Positions 11,501 to 26,900 of a DNA stretch of 64,000 bases are shown here, one piece after another (within the stretch, counting starts at the first letter, position 1; each line of letters starts with the position of its first letter). The notes beneath the pieces are model-generated. The model had not been told where the DNA came from. It did no database searches and saw only the letters and a program-made list of their open reading frames with translations. Both the position numbers and the translations under genes were made by a program. Source of the stretch: Syngnathus acus (Eukaryota; Chordata; Actinopteri; Syngnathiformes; Syngnathidae); contig NC_051088.1 of the NCBI RefSeq assembly GCF_901709675.1, positions 17,722,693-17,786,692 of the forward strand. The letters are read 5' to 3'.

Positions 11501-14500
11501 GGGTAAGCTGTATATATTATTATTTAGAATATATTTTTTTAACACGAGCAGCAAAATTCTACACACATGCGGTACCTAGTTGAGAATCAGTTGAAGTTTT
11601 GCTCAGGTTCATAAATTTAGCTGGCCTGTGCCATGCTTGAATTTGGTGATAGTGAAATCTGCCCCAAATATGTTATTACACCAACAATTGGACAGGAACT
11701 CAAAACAACAACAACAGCAAAACAAGCAGGACACAGCTGCTGGCATGCAAGTTATGATGAGAACCGGCCCGACCCACTATGCTGCCCCAGGGAAGATTTT
11801 GCTCCCCCCTCCATTTTCAAGTTACATGCTGTATGTATGCTTACAAAATAAATTGAATAGGAAGTGAACATGTCACTGAGTTTAAAATATAAAACTTATA
11901 TTTAGGAATTGAATTATTTCAATTTAAAATATGAAAATGCCAAAACATGATGATGGTGATTCTTTAGTATTGTTACTTTGGAATAATTATGAGTCAAGTA
12001 ATAGTAAAAAGTAGTTTTTCAAATAGTACATAGTTAAAAATTGGTGTGTAAATTCAGATTTCTTATTTTTTTTAATCAGAGCATGAATGTGAAGATTTCA
12101 GTACTCGCACTAGTATCGGTCGGAAAAAAGTGGTATCGATCATTCTTAGTTTAAATGTATTTGGATTATTTATAAAATGTGTACCGTGTGAAGACCTTAA
12201 AAATACTGTGTGTGTGTGTGCTTTAAAAAAGAGAGAGTATTTAAATATGGTGTTTCTATATCATGAATTTCACATATTGCATGGGTGGTCCGAAACTTAA
12301 TCCTGTGATTGAGGATTTACTGTCCAGCTGAACTGTACTGTACGGATTCTTTCACATAATATGAAAATCATTGTGATACGAGAATAATGGGCAGTGGAAC
12401 GCTCTCGCTGCAAAAACCCGTGGAACTTACCAGGACTTCACCCACCAGCTGAGTTTCCTCATGTTCGCACTCAAACAATTAAAAAGTACTAACTTTGAAA
12501 TCAACATGATTCTACTTCCTCGCTCCAGGAGCTGCAATCTGGGGACTCTCTTTTGCTCTCTTGTGGAGTTAATGATGTGATGCATCTATTGCATTTTCCC
12601 AAAGTGTTCCCTTCTTTGACAACAACTTCGATTCATGGAGCGAGTGGCTTAATTCCTCCTTGTCATGACAGGAGTTGATACACTGGCAAGCTCCACACAT
12701 TTTGGTTTTCGTACTGTTACAGGGGAGCACTGCAAAAAGTTTCAAGTTCAAATCTGAAACCTTGCTTTCTTGTTGTAGTGGAGACTTCGAGTTACTCCAG
12801 AATTACAGTAACATATATGTTAGGTAATATTTTATGCAATAGATATTCATCATAACAGAACAGTATTCTTTACCTTGCAAAGGTGGCGCAACACTTTACA
12901 GACAGGCAATTAGTCAGCAAGTTGAGCACAAGAAAAAAAAAAGAAAATAAATCCCACCGCTACTCCTTGTGACCCCAAACAGCACAAGTGAAATAGAAAA
13001 CGGAAGATTTTGTGAGAGTGGAAGAATCCCAATGCTCCTGTATTTAATCTTAAATCACGCTCATTCATAAATGTGTTTTCTGGTGATGTGCATTGCACCA
13101 TCGTGTTTATGCAAATCTTTGTGTCAGGCTGTGCGAGACAGTGGTGCCCCTTGAGGACCCCATCATCACCGAGACCACCTCGACACTGCAGGAGTGGGGT
13201 GTCTTGTGGAAGCAGCTTTATGTGGTGAGTAGCTCTCTACACATTGTCACAAATAGGACAACAAATATCCTTCTGTCTGAAGTGTGTCAGGGTGAATTTG
13301 TCCCAGAAATACAACCCAAAACTGGTCGGGCTGACAATCTGAAATATTAAACGTTTTCAGCGGTTAGGACCAAAAAGCCGACTCCTCTCAATTTGTTCGA
13401 CTCTGTGGACTGGGATGTAGCCAATCAGAGAAGCGGCGGTAAATAAAACAAAATAAAACCCAATGTCTGCCTCAGAGGAACTTTTTCGACATGGGTGGTG
13501 CAAAACAATCTTAAGGTGTGTGGTGCTCTCCCTTAAAGTAATCGGATCAGACCACACATAACTGTCAGATGCTTGATTTATTATCTTTATGTGTAGATAA
13601 TCACAGATAATCTTTTAAATTCTGAAAAATCTTTCCGTGTGTAGCAAGTCTTAGCGATAATCACCAGAGCGACTCTAACATTGCTGAGCTTTTCTGAGGT
13701 GACTTGAAAGCAAAACGGATGTTTCATTCACATCCTCCCGAATGATTTAACGCTTTCCCAACACGGTTTTCCCCATGCACTAAATTCAACACACATTACC
13801 CAAACTCCTGTTAAAGAGATATAGCCTGAAAGTACAGTACACCTCATTTAGATCAGTCATGACTGTTGCCCTACTTTTTCCTTAGGCTATCTATGTGGGA
13901 GCAGAAATGGGTGCTGGACACAGATAATGGCCCACAGACCTGTCACAGCCAATTTCATGCTCTGTCTTTCAGCCCTTGATTGATTTTGACCTGCCTCTCT
14001 TTCTGTATCATCTTCACTTGCTGGGCAAAAGTGATTACTGGAAAGCCAAAAGCATTCTTAATCCAGCTCCAGGGCAGGCAAAATGGGTTGAGGATGAGTG
14101 GATATGTTGCTGGGCTGGCGTTGATTCTTGTTATTTACTTACTTACGTTCTTACTTATTTATTTATTTATTTATTTTTACATAACCTTTCACCGAGGACT
14201 TCTCATACACTGAGCAACTCAGGGACCCAATTTAAGGCATCACTGCAGTGACCTAACTTCCCGTGATGCTCGACTAATGTAAAGCAGTGGTTTAAAGGCG
14301 CTTGTTTGGGCGCTCGGCTCCTGTGAGGCGATAACTTGCCGAGATAATAATAGGACGTAGCACAGACTGAATGTTGATAGACTTTATCCCACTGTTGCCA
14401 GTTTGAATTCGCTACATTAGCTTCAGCAATGGGCTAAAGATAACTTTGGAGAATGGACATAATTAGATCTGCAGAATAAATGCCTGCAAAGGCTCATCAA

Positions 14501-17500
14501 GCCCGAATGAAATCCTCGATCTTTGGAGAACAAGGAGTGTATCATTTGCGCCTATAAGAAAATATTACTTTTGTGTAATTATTTTTTGTGTGTATTTTTT
14601 TGTAACTCAATATTTGTATAACATTGAACATTTTCTTGGCTTTCTTGGCTTTATATCTTGTTCAACTTATTCTGCGCAGCACGGTAAAAAAAATCACTGA
14701 ATCAATTGAAGGGTATAAAATATTGAATAACATATCCATAAAAAAACAAGAATGTGTTGATTTCATTGTATTTATTGACTGGCCGTGACTTCGGGTGTGC
14801 CTGACACAGTCACGTAGTCCGGGACATTGTTAACGTAGAACCCTGCAGGGGTATTGTGGCTCGACTTAATCTTTGCATTTATGTAAACAAACCAAAGAAG
14901 TACTGCGGCTGTTTCAAATCATTAGGGACAACAGCGACTGCTTTTATTTTTTGTGTTGTCCTTGGTCTGCAAGAAATTACCACAAGGAGTAGAGAAGTAT
15001 TTGTGTTTGAACCTCCAGGCTGGAATCTTAATGGGAACACATGGCAAGAGCGTTAATGTGGTGCTTTTCTACATTCAGGCTTCTCAAACCATTTGCATTT
15101 CCTCTTCACATGATGAGGATTAGGTATGATGCTGACATGGAAGGGGAAAGTACGGTAATCAGATCATTCATAGGATGATGATGGGGAATCGAACTGTGTA
15201 CAATGAACAGTGTAAAAATGTTGGATGGCCCTCTCATAAACCATGGAGGCTCTTTGAGTCAAAAAGGAGGGTAAACTTGAAACATGCCTGCCAAATAATT
15301 TTGATTCATTGTATTGGCAATTATTTATTGGGGGTAAGTGGAGCATTTATTTAAAAGATGCAGCAGATGGTTCTGTAGTGAAAATAACATCTACATTTTT
15401 CTACTTTTATTATAGAGAGTATAAATAAATAATGTTACAAATCATTAATTTTCTCTTTTTAATTTCGTTCTGAAGTTCTTGTGGGAGCAGGGGAGCCCTC
15501 TGCCTCACATTTTCCCAGTAAACTTTTTTTATTATTATTATTTTATTTGGCTTTTGAATTCTGCTTAGCAACAAGTGGCCAAGCAAGCAGGAAAAAGAAG
15601 TTGGGCAAATTTGTTGCTATCAATTGTGCCTCACATGTGAGGTTTTATGCTGAATCGATAAGCAGTCCAAATTCTGCTAATGAAAACTTGTTTTGGTTTG
15701 TGACCTACTTTATTTAGTACATGGTTCCCCAATGGATAATGAATGCATGCATCATGCATTGGGGTTGTTTTTCTTCACTTGGAACTGGTGCCTAAGGCAC
15801 TCTGGAGAGAATTAAGAACTGTTTGAAATAGCAGTCAGCCATTTAACATTTTAGTTTTCTGCTGGAAAGCAAAAAAAGCAGGAAAAGCAACCATAGCTTT
15901 GAATGTGATTGGCTAAATGTGTGCAACATTGTTGTCTTGGTTGGATATTTTTACTTTCCCACTTGAAAAGATGGAGAAAAAAGTTTAATTTATCGGCCAC
16001 ATGGTGCAAAAATGTCTAAATGATTTATCATGACCTGGTTTTTTTTATGACAAAACCTGGCTTTTGAACATTTAATATCTACATCTATGTCAACGATTCT
16101 TGTAATGTGTGCTAATCAAGGATTTGTGGCTGATTTTACAGAAGCATAAGGTGGATCTGTTCCACAAGCTGCGTCATGTGATGAACGAGCTCATCGACTT
16201 ACGTCGGCAGCTCATCCAAGGTCACCTCGCTCAGGACCAGACCCGTGAGATCAAGCGGCACATCACTGTACGCCTTGACTGGGGCAATGAGTGAGTTTCT
16301 CATTATCATATGTCTTAAATCAATGGATACTTTAATCATCTCGTGAGGGAAATGAAATTGTCACAGCAGCAATAGCCACAATTAGACCAATTATAAAAGC
16401 AGCCATCATAGAGGCGAGAGGGAGAAAAAAAAGGCTGACCGTAGGGCTGGAATCCTAAATTTTTGGCTCCTCACAATCATAAAACATTAGAATCAAAGAA
16501 AAATTACAAATGTGTATGCCCTCTGCGAGTCTGTTTTAAATTGTTTATCAACTCAATTAGAGCTGACTTTACACCTAAACACAAAACCAAAAAGATTTAC
16601 ACACAATTTATATATATTTTACAGTTTATAGCATGGCAGCTACAGCAAGTATGTATTTATTGTTTTTTTTCTATGCTATTGTTTTAATATATTATTTTAC
16701 TTGTTACTCATTTATTTTCGGGTGGTTCTTTCAAGTTAGTTTTGAGTTTTGGTATTTGCACAAATACTAAGGTTTTTTAAAAAATTATTAATTGTGGTTT
16801 CAATATCAATCAAAAATAATCATGATTATTATTTTGTTATATCGTTGCCCAGCCTTAACTGACAGTTTGTTGTTGTCCCCATCTTTTACAGATCTATATA
16901 TTACTATGGTTCAGTGATACAGTTTTAGGTTATTTAGGGAACCAAAAATATGAAAAAGTGGAGATGAAATATATGCATCATAGATGATTTCTTCTCCACT
17001 GTAATTCTATTCATCATCTTAAAACTGACAAAGAAGTTATTCTCACACTCTGTGATGAAGCATTAGTCAGAGTGCGTTTACACTGATTTAGCATTTTCCT
17101 TACTGTCTGTCCAAGCACGTTTTCAAGTTGTGCTTGTTGATGAGTGTGTGTCAAGCGGATTCAAGTCACTGCACTCCTCCCTGGAGGAACTGTAAGGCCA
17201 TATTCCCTCTGCTGCCACTTCTCAAATCTAACAGAGCAGTGACAGACATCCGTAGCGCAGATAAAGACAAAGTGCAGCTCGATTGAGGCGGAGCTTGATC
17301 TGGCAATGGTGGCATTACGATTCGCCACGTCGTAAAATAGAGACAATTTGAATTGTTAGTATGGATTTGGAAACATAAACTCGGTAATAAAACGAGCAAA
17401 CTGGTTGTTGAGGTCAGTGCACTGCAGGGCACACTTAGCATTTCATGGTCAACATATCACAGCTGTTCTTTGAGGCTGTACATTATGTACAGAAAAGGGT

Positions 17501-17906
17501 TGTGTTAGTCAACAATGCTGCATGCGCCACTGGCGTGTAGCATTTAAAGGCGGCAATTTGCAATTGAAATAAATCATCACTTTTTGTCACCTTTTGGAAA
17601 TAGCACTAAATAAGTCAAACTAAAATTGAAGAAAAGGTAATGAAATCAAATAAAAATGAAATAACAGAAAATACATTCTAGGTTAATAAAGCAAACTAAA
17701 CCTAACTACAATTATAGCAAAAATGTCCTTTGTTTTCATCTTTGTAATTTAATTTATTACAAAAGCATTTGTGATTTATTTTAAATGCATTTCTTTTGGT
17801 GTTACTGCTTGGTCGTACTGTAGAGGGAAGGTTGAACACTTTACCACTTTACACATTACTTATTCGTAACCTATTTTTTTTAAATAGGAAATAGTTTATG
17901 GAACAG

Positions 17907-17937
<31 letters not shown>

Positions 17938-20900
17938 ACCTAAAATTAATATTGAAACTAATAAAAACTAAACTAAAAGGGTGCATTTTTGTAAAAATAC
18001 AAAAACAGTCGTCTAATTTGATTATATTCATATGCAGTGACCAGAAAACCAAGCAATCAGTGACAGAAGGCTTGCAAGGTGTCATCATTTGTTGCATACT
18101 CGTGGGCAGACTCATGGCAGACACACACATACACACATTGGCTTACAAAGAATAAAACTTCAAAACGTTTGTCAGACGTGGTGGTTTCTTGTACAGCACA
18201 GCTTAACTTCAATCATTTTCCTCTCACCAGGCACCTTGGCATAGACCTTGTACCCAGGAAAGAGTTTGAAATGGTGGACCCGGACCAGATCAGCATATCT
18301 GAGCTTTACAAATTGGTATGTTGCCCGCAATTATTCTTGAGCCATTGCATTCTCCACAAGGCCACCCCATGAATTAGTGAATGCAATAAATTAAATATGT
18401 GAATTAGTGGTCTCTAAATTACAAAGTATGCTGTGTGCCTTGTCTGTGGAATGTATGTAGTACTACATCTGCAGCAATAAAAGGGATTTTTGGCACGCTT
18501 GGAACTCTGTGTACGCGAAGCCAGATTTTACTCTATGTGTTGTTGGCTGTGTAAATAGGTGTACCAATTATCAAATCATCCGTAAGAAGGTGACTCGCGA
18601 AACGGAGCACATTCTGCTGTTGGATCAGCCTGCTGTGATCTGTCCTGCATGCTCCTTCCACCGCCATATTGAGTGTGTCCTTTCACTTGCAGGCACGTGT
18701 CCCTTGCAAGCCAGCAATGCAGATGTAATGTAAACTGACAGATGATGGGAAAAGACTAGAGCTGAACCATTTGGAAATGCGAACATTTGTCATACCCTCC
18801 CCCAACATCCATTATTGCCATTGCTATTTAATAAGCCTTTTTTTTCTCAAGGTCCTCTTCCCATATTTTTTCTTTAACAAACATATACAATACATTTAAG
18901 AATAAACAATAGCAGATTTACTATGCAAAAGTGTTTTGGTTTTAGAAATTAATATTGAAGACAGTTTAGTTATCTCCTTTAATTTGAGTTGCTAACTAAA
19001 CACTTCTTGCATTCACTATGACAACGTCACAAATTTCCATCAAACAAGGATGGCATAAACACAAGTCAATAAGGCAAAAATCGGATTACAACAATAATGC
19101 TCGTAAATCTGTGGCTTTATATGTAATCCTGTGGACTGCACTACTTAAGCACTCAATTTATCTTGACACTATAGAAATAAATACTTGAAATATGCATATA
19201 CTGTATATGCAAATAAAGGTTACACACTAACCAAAAGGATCAAAGTTGCATGGACTCTCGAAATCCACCAACTGGGTTTATGCTAGATTGTGTACATTAT
19301 GTTAGATTTAGAGTATCAGATTAAATAATGGAATAATAATGTAACAATAAAACCTCCATGATGTTTCTTAGATTTTTTTTCCACCTCACAAACTATTTAT
19401 GAATCGCGTGCGTCGTCAAGGAGGTTTGCGGTTTGTCCCTGTAAAAAATGTACTTCATGAGCACAAGCTTGTTTTTGGCAGGGCTCCGGCTCTGGCACCT
19501 TTTCAGGTAGGTTGAGGAGAGGCGCTCTTTTGGGCTGCTGTGATGCGTGTGGGCGGTAGCGGCTTTGTCCTCGTCCTTCCCACGCGTCGCTCCTTTTAGT
19601 GCTTGCAGCCGCTCTGCACCATACGTAGGTGAAAGTGAAACCTTGTCCCACTTCAAATATAGGCAAAGGCATGGGCTAGTGCTTGTCTGAAGCTACGCTG
19701 AGGTAAATAGGTTCAAAGCTTTTGTGGGAGGAGGCAGCAATGACTTGACTGGTCTCTCTTGTGACCTTCATGTTTTTTTCTTTTCTTTTAGCATGTTTCC
19801 AGCAGACACTGTGGTCAGCAAAGCACAACCCAGGTACACTCGACTCAACATTTTTTTTATTTGTTGTCCAGGATTCAGATAGATGTAAAGTATAGCTGAT
19901 TGCATAATATATGGATGTTGTTGTGATTTTGATTTAGTCTTTCTGTCAGGGGTGGTCAAACTACGGCCTCGGGCCCATTTGCAATATTCAGGTCCCCTTA
20001 TTCAAGCAAACGATGCCACAATGTTCCAGTCATTTTAATTCTAATAATCAAGTTAATCATTGTTTTACTCTAATTTGAAGGTGTTTTTTTAACCAGATTA
20101 AAAAGACAATATCACACAAAAGCATTGCCTCAACAGTGCATTTTTCCTCCACAAAAAATAAATCTCTCCGGAACCCCTTATGTGATTCTCAAAACCAATG
20201 CCAACCAGACTTACCCTTTTGACAGACTGTCGTCATTTTTGGACATTCTTGTCACATTGCTTCTTTAGTTTTTTTTTAAATAAATGAATGTTGAAAAGGT
20301 TCAAAGCAGCCCTGGCATCGTTCCATTTTTTTCTTGGAGCCCCCAGCTTCATGTATATCTCATTTACATACCAGATTGGGATCACTAGTTGTCCAAACAG
20401 CTACACAAAGGACAGTGCAGTCGAGTATGGAATGAAGTGGACAGCAACAGTCAACTCTCCTTTTTTGATAGATGAATTTGTCATTGATAAAATTCAGGGA
20501 TGTTTCCCAAAATGACCTTGTAATACTCAAACAAACAAAAACAAAACAAAAAAAACACTTCTGCCCCTTCATTCACCTCTGCATCAAAATTTAATGGGCC
20601 CCTCTATCGATCGACTAACGCTGAATAGTGAGTTTGAATTTGCCGGCAATTATGGTCCCCTCAATTTATCCCTTGGGTGTTAGGCTGACAACGTGAGACC
20701 ACGTCACGGCGACAGTTGCCGTGTCCCAGTGTCACACCACCTCTTCATCAATCTGAAGAGCTTCACTTACAACAGCATCAGCGAGGACGCTGACGTCTTC
20801 TTCTCCCTGTATGACACTCGAGAGGCCAAGCAGATCAGGTACACAAACATCTCGCGTGTTACCAGCCGAGACCAAGCGCTCGTGCAGCGCATACGTATCG

Positions 20901-23900
20901 GTAAACGTGTTTGCTTTGCAGTGAAAAGTTCATGGTGAAACTCAACAAAAATGGAGGACCAAAGAATCCGGAGAAGGTTGATCGTCTTTGTGCTCTCTTC
21001 ACGGTAACACATTCCATTAAATTGAGAGGTTTAGAAGGGGATATGTTTTTTTTTGTCTTTCTAACTTTTGCATGTTGCTCTGCAGGACCTAAGCAGTAAA
21101 GACTTGAAGAGAGACCTGTACATTGTTGCACATGTCATGAGAACTGGTACGGTACTCACTGTGTGTTAGGGCTGCACGAATAAACCAATTTTAATCCTAA
21201 TCATATATTTGACTGCCACAATAAAATAAACCTGGCAACATATTATTTGTTAAAAGTTGTTTTGACTTACATGATGAATAATATTGATTAATAATCCTGA
21301 TACCAGTATTGAGCAAAAGAATTGTGAACATTTGTCAATTATTTTCATTTTGACCGTGATCATGCTCATGCCGTGATGTGCGGGCAAATATTAGTGTCCT
21401 TTCAGTGAACTTGTCTCTTTTGTTTGTCTGTCCAGGCCGCATGCTTCTGAATGACTCAAAGAAAGGCCCACCTCACGTGATGTATCGACGACCGTATGGC
21501 TGCGCCGTTCTTGCAATGAGTGATGTTTTCCATACCATCACTGACCTCAAAGAGGAGAAGGACTTTGTGCTCAAAGTTTATACGTGAGTCTTACAGCACA
21601 CGCACACGCACGCACACACACGAACACACTGATATAATGTCCACCTGTTGCTGAATTTAACCCTTAATTCCTTAATATAATAAATATATTATGTTACATA
21701 TTACTTATTATTATTTTATTATTATTATTATTATGAAAGCTTGATGCACTAGAGGAAAAAAGCAAGGAGGGCAACTTTGGAATCAACCCAAAACAACAAA
21801 AAAATCTGCTTGAAGGTTTCATTAAAAAGAATGTAAAAATGTATTGAGCAGTGTAATGGAAAGTCCTCCTTGACAGTGGGAAGAAAGACTAAGGCGAGGC
21901 ACCTTATACAGATTGCTGTACAAAGCTAGTGTGCCAATCAAACATGATAAAAACAGCTCAGCATTTTTTTTTCCAGTTCATCAACTGTGACAGTGTGGCT
22001 GGCCTCTTTCAGGCAGAGGTCACAGAGGCATCAGGGACATGGTTGCGTTTTCAGGGATTTTCTGTGGAAGAAACAAAGAGCGCTTTTATGGGCCCTTCCG
22101 TTAAGGCAAAGAGTCCTCGCTTGGAAAGAGGCAAGCCGTGATGCAATGCTGTGCTGCCTCCAAACTGTCGGCTCCTATAAGGCTATGCGTTTCCCCCATG
22201 CCTTTCCCAGAGGCCTACAGACCCACAGTAATGAAAAAGACTGGTCGAGAGCCGGCTGTCAGCTTTGTTTAGCGCACAGAGCGCCGGTGCTGACGTGCTA
22301 CTTGATAGCAACTCCCCCATGCTGCTACCTTTTCTCCAGGAGGAAATCAGTTTAGGGACACATGCTGTTCGCGCAGTCCCCATGTGTACGATTCCTCCTC
22401 GCCCATCTGTTCCGCTAATGGCTTCGCTGCCGACCGCCCTACCTGCCTGTTTTTCTCTCCAGATGTAACAACGAGAACGAGTGGTACCAGGTTCACGAAA
22501 ACATCATCCGCAAGTCCAACACCAAATACTCCGCTCCCAGCACCAATTATGGTAAACAGATCAGGGGATGTCATCACTCTGTTTTTGCATCATATGGTTA
22601 AATTGTCGCCATGTTTTATTTTAAACCACAGTCACGAGTCTTTTCACATACATTTTAGTACTGGTACAGATAAATGAAAATACCCACAAAGTTTTGCAAC
22701 TGTGGATCAAATGAACGTGCTACGTTTAACATAATATCAGTGATTCCTGTTTTTTGTGCCACATGGGGAAATTCTGCTTTAATTAGGTCATTTTTTTTAA
22801 ATTAGTTTAGTTTCAGTGCAGCAAATGTTTGACTTTGTCTTCAGGAATTTTTTTACAAAAATATTCTTGTTTTACTCATTTCATTGAGCTACATTCCACT
22901 TGCTAGTTTTATCTTCTCATCTATGACTTCTTTCACAATCTAAACTTTTTGGTTTGTCAAAGAGACTTCTTCTGCCTTGAGACTCTTTTTCACATCATGT
23001 GGCAAGATTGGACTTCATTTTATTTCATAAAGATTAAATGTTTTGTTTCGGTTGGTGATATTATTGAACTATTATTATTACTGAATTTTCACAGTCCCAT
23101 TTTATATTTTATTAATTAAATATTAATTCAGATGTTACTCATAATTTACTCAGTACTTGAATATTTTTCCCACTGAATACTGAAGTAATTATTTGGATGC
23201 CTCCTTTTTATTTTTAATTAACTTCTATAATTCTAAAGTAACAGCACTTTTAGTTGAGTACAATTAATGGCTACGCTACTTAGCTCTGCCCCCAGGCATC
23301 GAGAAGAGATCCTTAATCAGACAAAATGAAGTTGTGTTCTAGTTATTAATAGAATAATTTAGTCACACAGATCTCTTACTGTGCTCGCGATGCCCATTTG
23401 ATAATAAGGCTGCAACAAACAGATAAGCTCATCAGTGCCCTCCATAGCTAACTTGCCTAGTTCTCACCGTAACGTCCGATTCACTCAAACAATTGTGTGC
23501 ACTGCCAACATTTTCCCCTTGCCTTATTGCAAGATATTTCTCAGCCTGCTTCATCTCATCTGGTTGTTCACATCTCATTTGTCTATACCGCCCTTCTGTC
23601 TGTCTGTCATGTCCTCCCTCACACTCTGACTAATGTCCTTTAAATAACCCTCTGTCCTCCCTTCCTCTACCCCCCCTTTATCTCGTATCTCTCTGCCTCC
23701 CTCCCTCCACTTCTTCTCACAACCCACTTTGCTTTCAGGCCTCATCATTTCTCTGCAGCTGTTGAAGGGCGAGTTGGAGCAGATCAGACGGGAGAACCAG
23801 GCTGTGTTCAACCGAGCCCTGGCACTCACACGCAAACTGGGTTTTCCAGATGTTATCATGCCAGGTAAGGAGGCAAAGAGCAGTGGGCGTATTGGGCATC

Positions 23901-26900
23901 GAGCAGGCTTAGAACCAGAAGAGGAGGGCAGTGGAAGGTCGGCGATCAGTTTACGCAGGATGCTGATGATAGAGGAGAAGGATGTGGAAAGGATGAAGAG
24001 GGGGCAGGAAGTGGAAATAGGAGAGGAGCATACAGCATGATGTCAATATGAACATCCATCCATTATCGATGGTCGCGAGCTTACTTCGGGCAGTAGGCAG
24101 AGGAGTCAGTTGCAGGGCACACAAACAACTCCCACTCATAATGACACCAACGGACAATTTAGAGTGGTCAATTGGCCAACCATGGATGTCTCTGGATTGT
24201 GGAAGGAAACCCGAAATACTACCCACACTTTTTGTAACTCATGCCCCAATAGAAGCCACTTAAATATACATGAATAACTTCAACTGACCTTTGCTGTCCG
24301 CCCAGCTCTTCAAAAGTCACCTGTAATGCAATGCGCCTTTAGCTCAATGTATCATTTTTCTCTCTCCGTTTGAATTCTCCTAGGTGACATTCGCAACGAC
24401 TTGTACTTGACCCTGGAACGAGGCGAGTTTGAGCGGGGTGGCAAGAGCGTCCAGAAGAACATCGAAGTGACGCTCTATGTCCTCTACGCCGACGGGGATA
24501 CTCTCAAAGTATGACACGTGTTAAATGTGATTCATTCAGCAGATTTCCATTTCATTAGTCATGATAAGTGCGTTAGTTCTCCCTCTGCTTCCGCTCATTA
24601 CTTGCTCTGCCTCTTTCCTTTGCAGGACTGCATCAGTTTGGGCAGCGGGGAACCAAACATGACTGACTATCGCTCCTTCGTCCTCTACCACAACAACAGC
24701 CCTCGCTGGAGTGAGATGGTCAAACTTCCCATTCCCATAGATCGCTTCCGAGGGTCTCACCTCCGCTTCGAGTTCAGACACTGCTCCAGTGAGTCAGTCT
24801 TTGTAGGCCAGAGGCGACCCGGCCTGGCCAGTCTCTCATTTCATGAGTCTGATTAGGTCAGAGTGGTTTATGAAGAAGCATGTCGCTGACATCTATGTCA
24901 TTTCAGCTAAAGACAAAGGGGAGAAAAAACTTTTCGGCTTTGCTTTCACTCCCCTGATGAGAGAGGACGGGACCACACTGTCGGACGAAAGCCATGAGCT
25001 GTACGTCTACAAGGTGAGATCCAGTTCCACCAAAAGCAGCCATAAGAAAGGGTTATAGACTGTTCAGCTGTCCTGTTTTCCCATCACGTTCAAAGAAACC
25101 TAGGCTTCTCTTTGACACTTTTTGAAAGTCCGTCTGTCTGTCTGTCTGCAGTGTGACGAGAGCGCCACCTTCAGTAACCAGGGCCTGTACCTCAGCCTGC
25201 CCTGCTGCAAGGAGGACTTCAACAGTTGTCCCAACCTGCCAGCTAATCTGCCGTTTCAGAGAAGCCCAAAAGAGACCTTTTGGGTCTCCACCATACTCTG
25301 CTCCACCAAACTCACACAGAATGGTAAAGATTGCTTGGTTTTATTAGAATATACTTTATGACCTGGTATTTCATACGTTTGACAGTTTGATTTGGTTGCG
25401 TACTGCTTTTAGTGGACCTATTGGCCCTTCTGAATTGGAAGACCCACCCAGACAGGGTTCTGGACATCCTTGGTCGATTGCGTCAGATCAGTGGGGAAGA
25501 GATTGTCAAGGTCAGTGCTGTCAAATATATTCATTACCTACTAAAGTCATCAGTAATTTGGCCCATGTAAAGCTGCAGGGTGTATTGATTGCGTTTGACA
25601 CACATTTTCTGAGATATTAACCTTCAGCAGATGTGGCATTTCATCTTATTCGGCCAATATTAAAGTATGACTTCACTAATTGTACACCTCATGATTAAAT
25701 AGCGAGAGAATTAGACACAGTTGACCAATTGGCCTCGGCTGCATTATTAATTTTTTTTTTTTGTGAAAGCAGGAGTGTTGTTGATATTAAAGGAGATATG
25801 CTTTAAGATGAATGAAGTCAAAGCTTTATTCTCAAGTGACCTTCTTTAATAGATTTGTTTCCTACAGCATGTATCCAATCAGTGACCTTGCAATATATGA
25901 ATTGCGCAATATGCTGATAATTGTATTGATTTGACAGACATTACAAAATAACTTTGGTGGAAGGCCAAATTGTAACACAGCCCACTCCATTCCATTCGTG
26001 CATCAAAATAAAAAAAAAACCATTTACTGTATTGTTTGGAAATAAAAGCAACTAAATAACAAATATCACACAAGAAAGATAAATGTTGTGCTCACCAAAC
26101 TGTTTAAAACGGATTCATTGAGTTGTGCGGTTATTGTTTTCCGAAGTAAAAGCAGATATTTCCAAATATGTTATTTTAATTAAACACAGAATTAATCCGT
26201 TTTTTCATGAATGACTACAAAAATTTAATTCTAAGGTAAAAAATGTTTCTCAGCGATTATGTGATTAATAAAATAGTTGTCGATGTTGACAGCTTTGGTT
26301 AAAAGTGAAGAAAAATGTTAATTTCTGGAAAATGTAAATGTTCTTTTATCCTTTTCATTCCCACAGTTCCTACGAGATGTCCTGGACACCCTCTTCTGTC
26401 TTTTAGACGACAACACTGATAAATATGGACCTCTGGTTTTCCAGTCTCTGGTAGGACAATTATAACAACAATGCTATCATTTTACAATTGCTTATATTTA
26501 GCATATGAATGATAGATAAAAGATAAATCCCTCATCTTCTGCCATGTGTGTTTCAGGTATTTATTATCAACTTGCTCAGGGACAGTCGTTTCTACCACTT
26601 CCGCCCTGTCATGGATTCTTACATCCAAAACCACTTTGCTGGAGCTTTGGCATACAAGTACGGAAACATTTGATTCCTTCTCTTTGCTAAGTCTTCATAA
26701 ACATGATTTATAACAAAATGCTTGCAGGGAGCTTATTCGATGCCTGAAGTGGTACATGGACCGTTCGGCTGAGGTCGTCCGACAAGACCACATTCAAGAG
26801 GCCATGAGGGTAAAGATTACTGTATGCTACACTACTCGATGTGGTTCATTTTCAAGAAGGGCCGAGGGCTCGATTTTGGTAGCTTGCAGAAAGGCTGACG

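Noticed and set aside
21987-22355. 122-codon open frame in dock3 intron 12
   Set aside because: No homology, Cys/Arg/Leu-rich random composition, no donor or acceptor fitting dock3.
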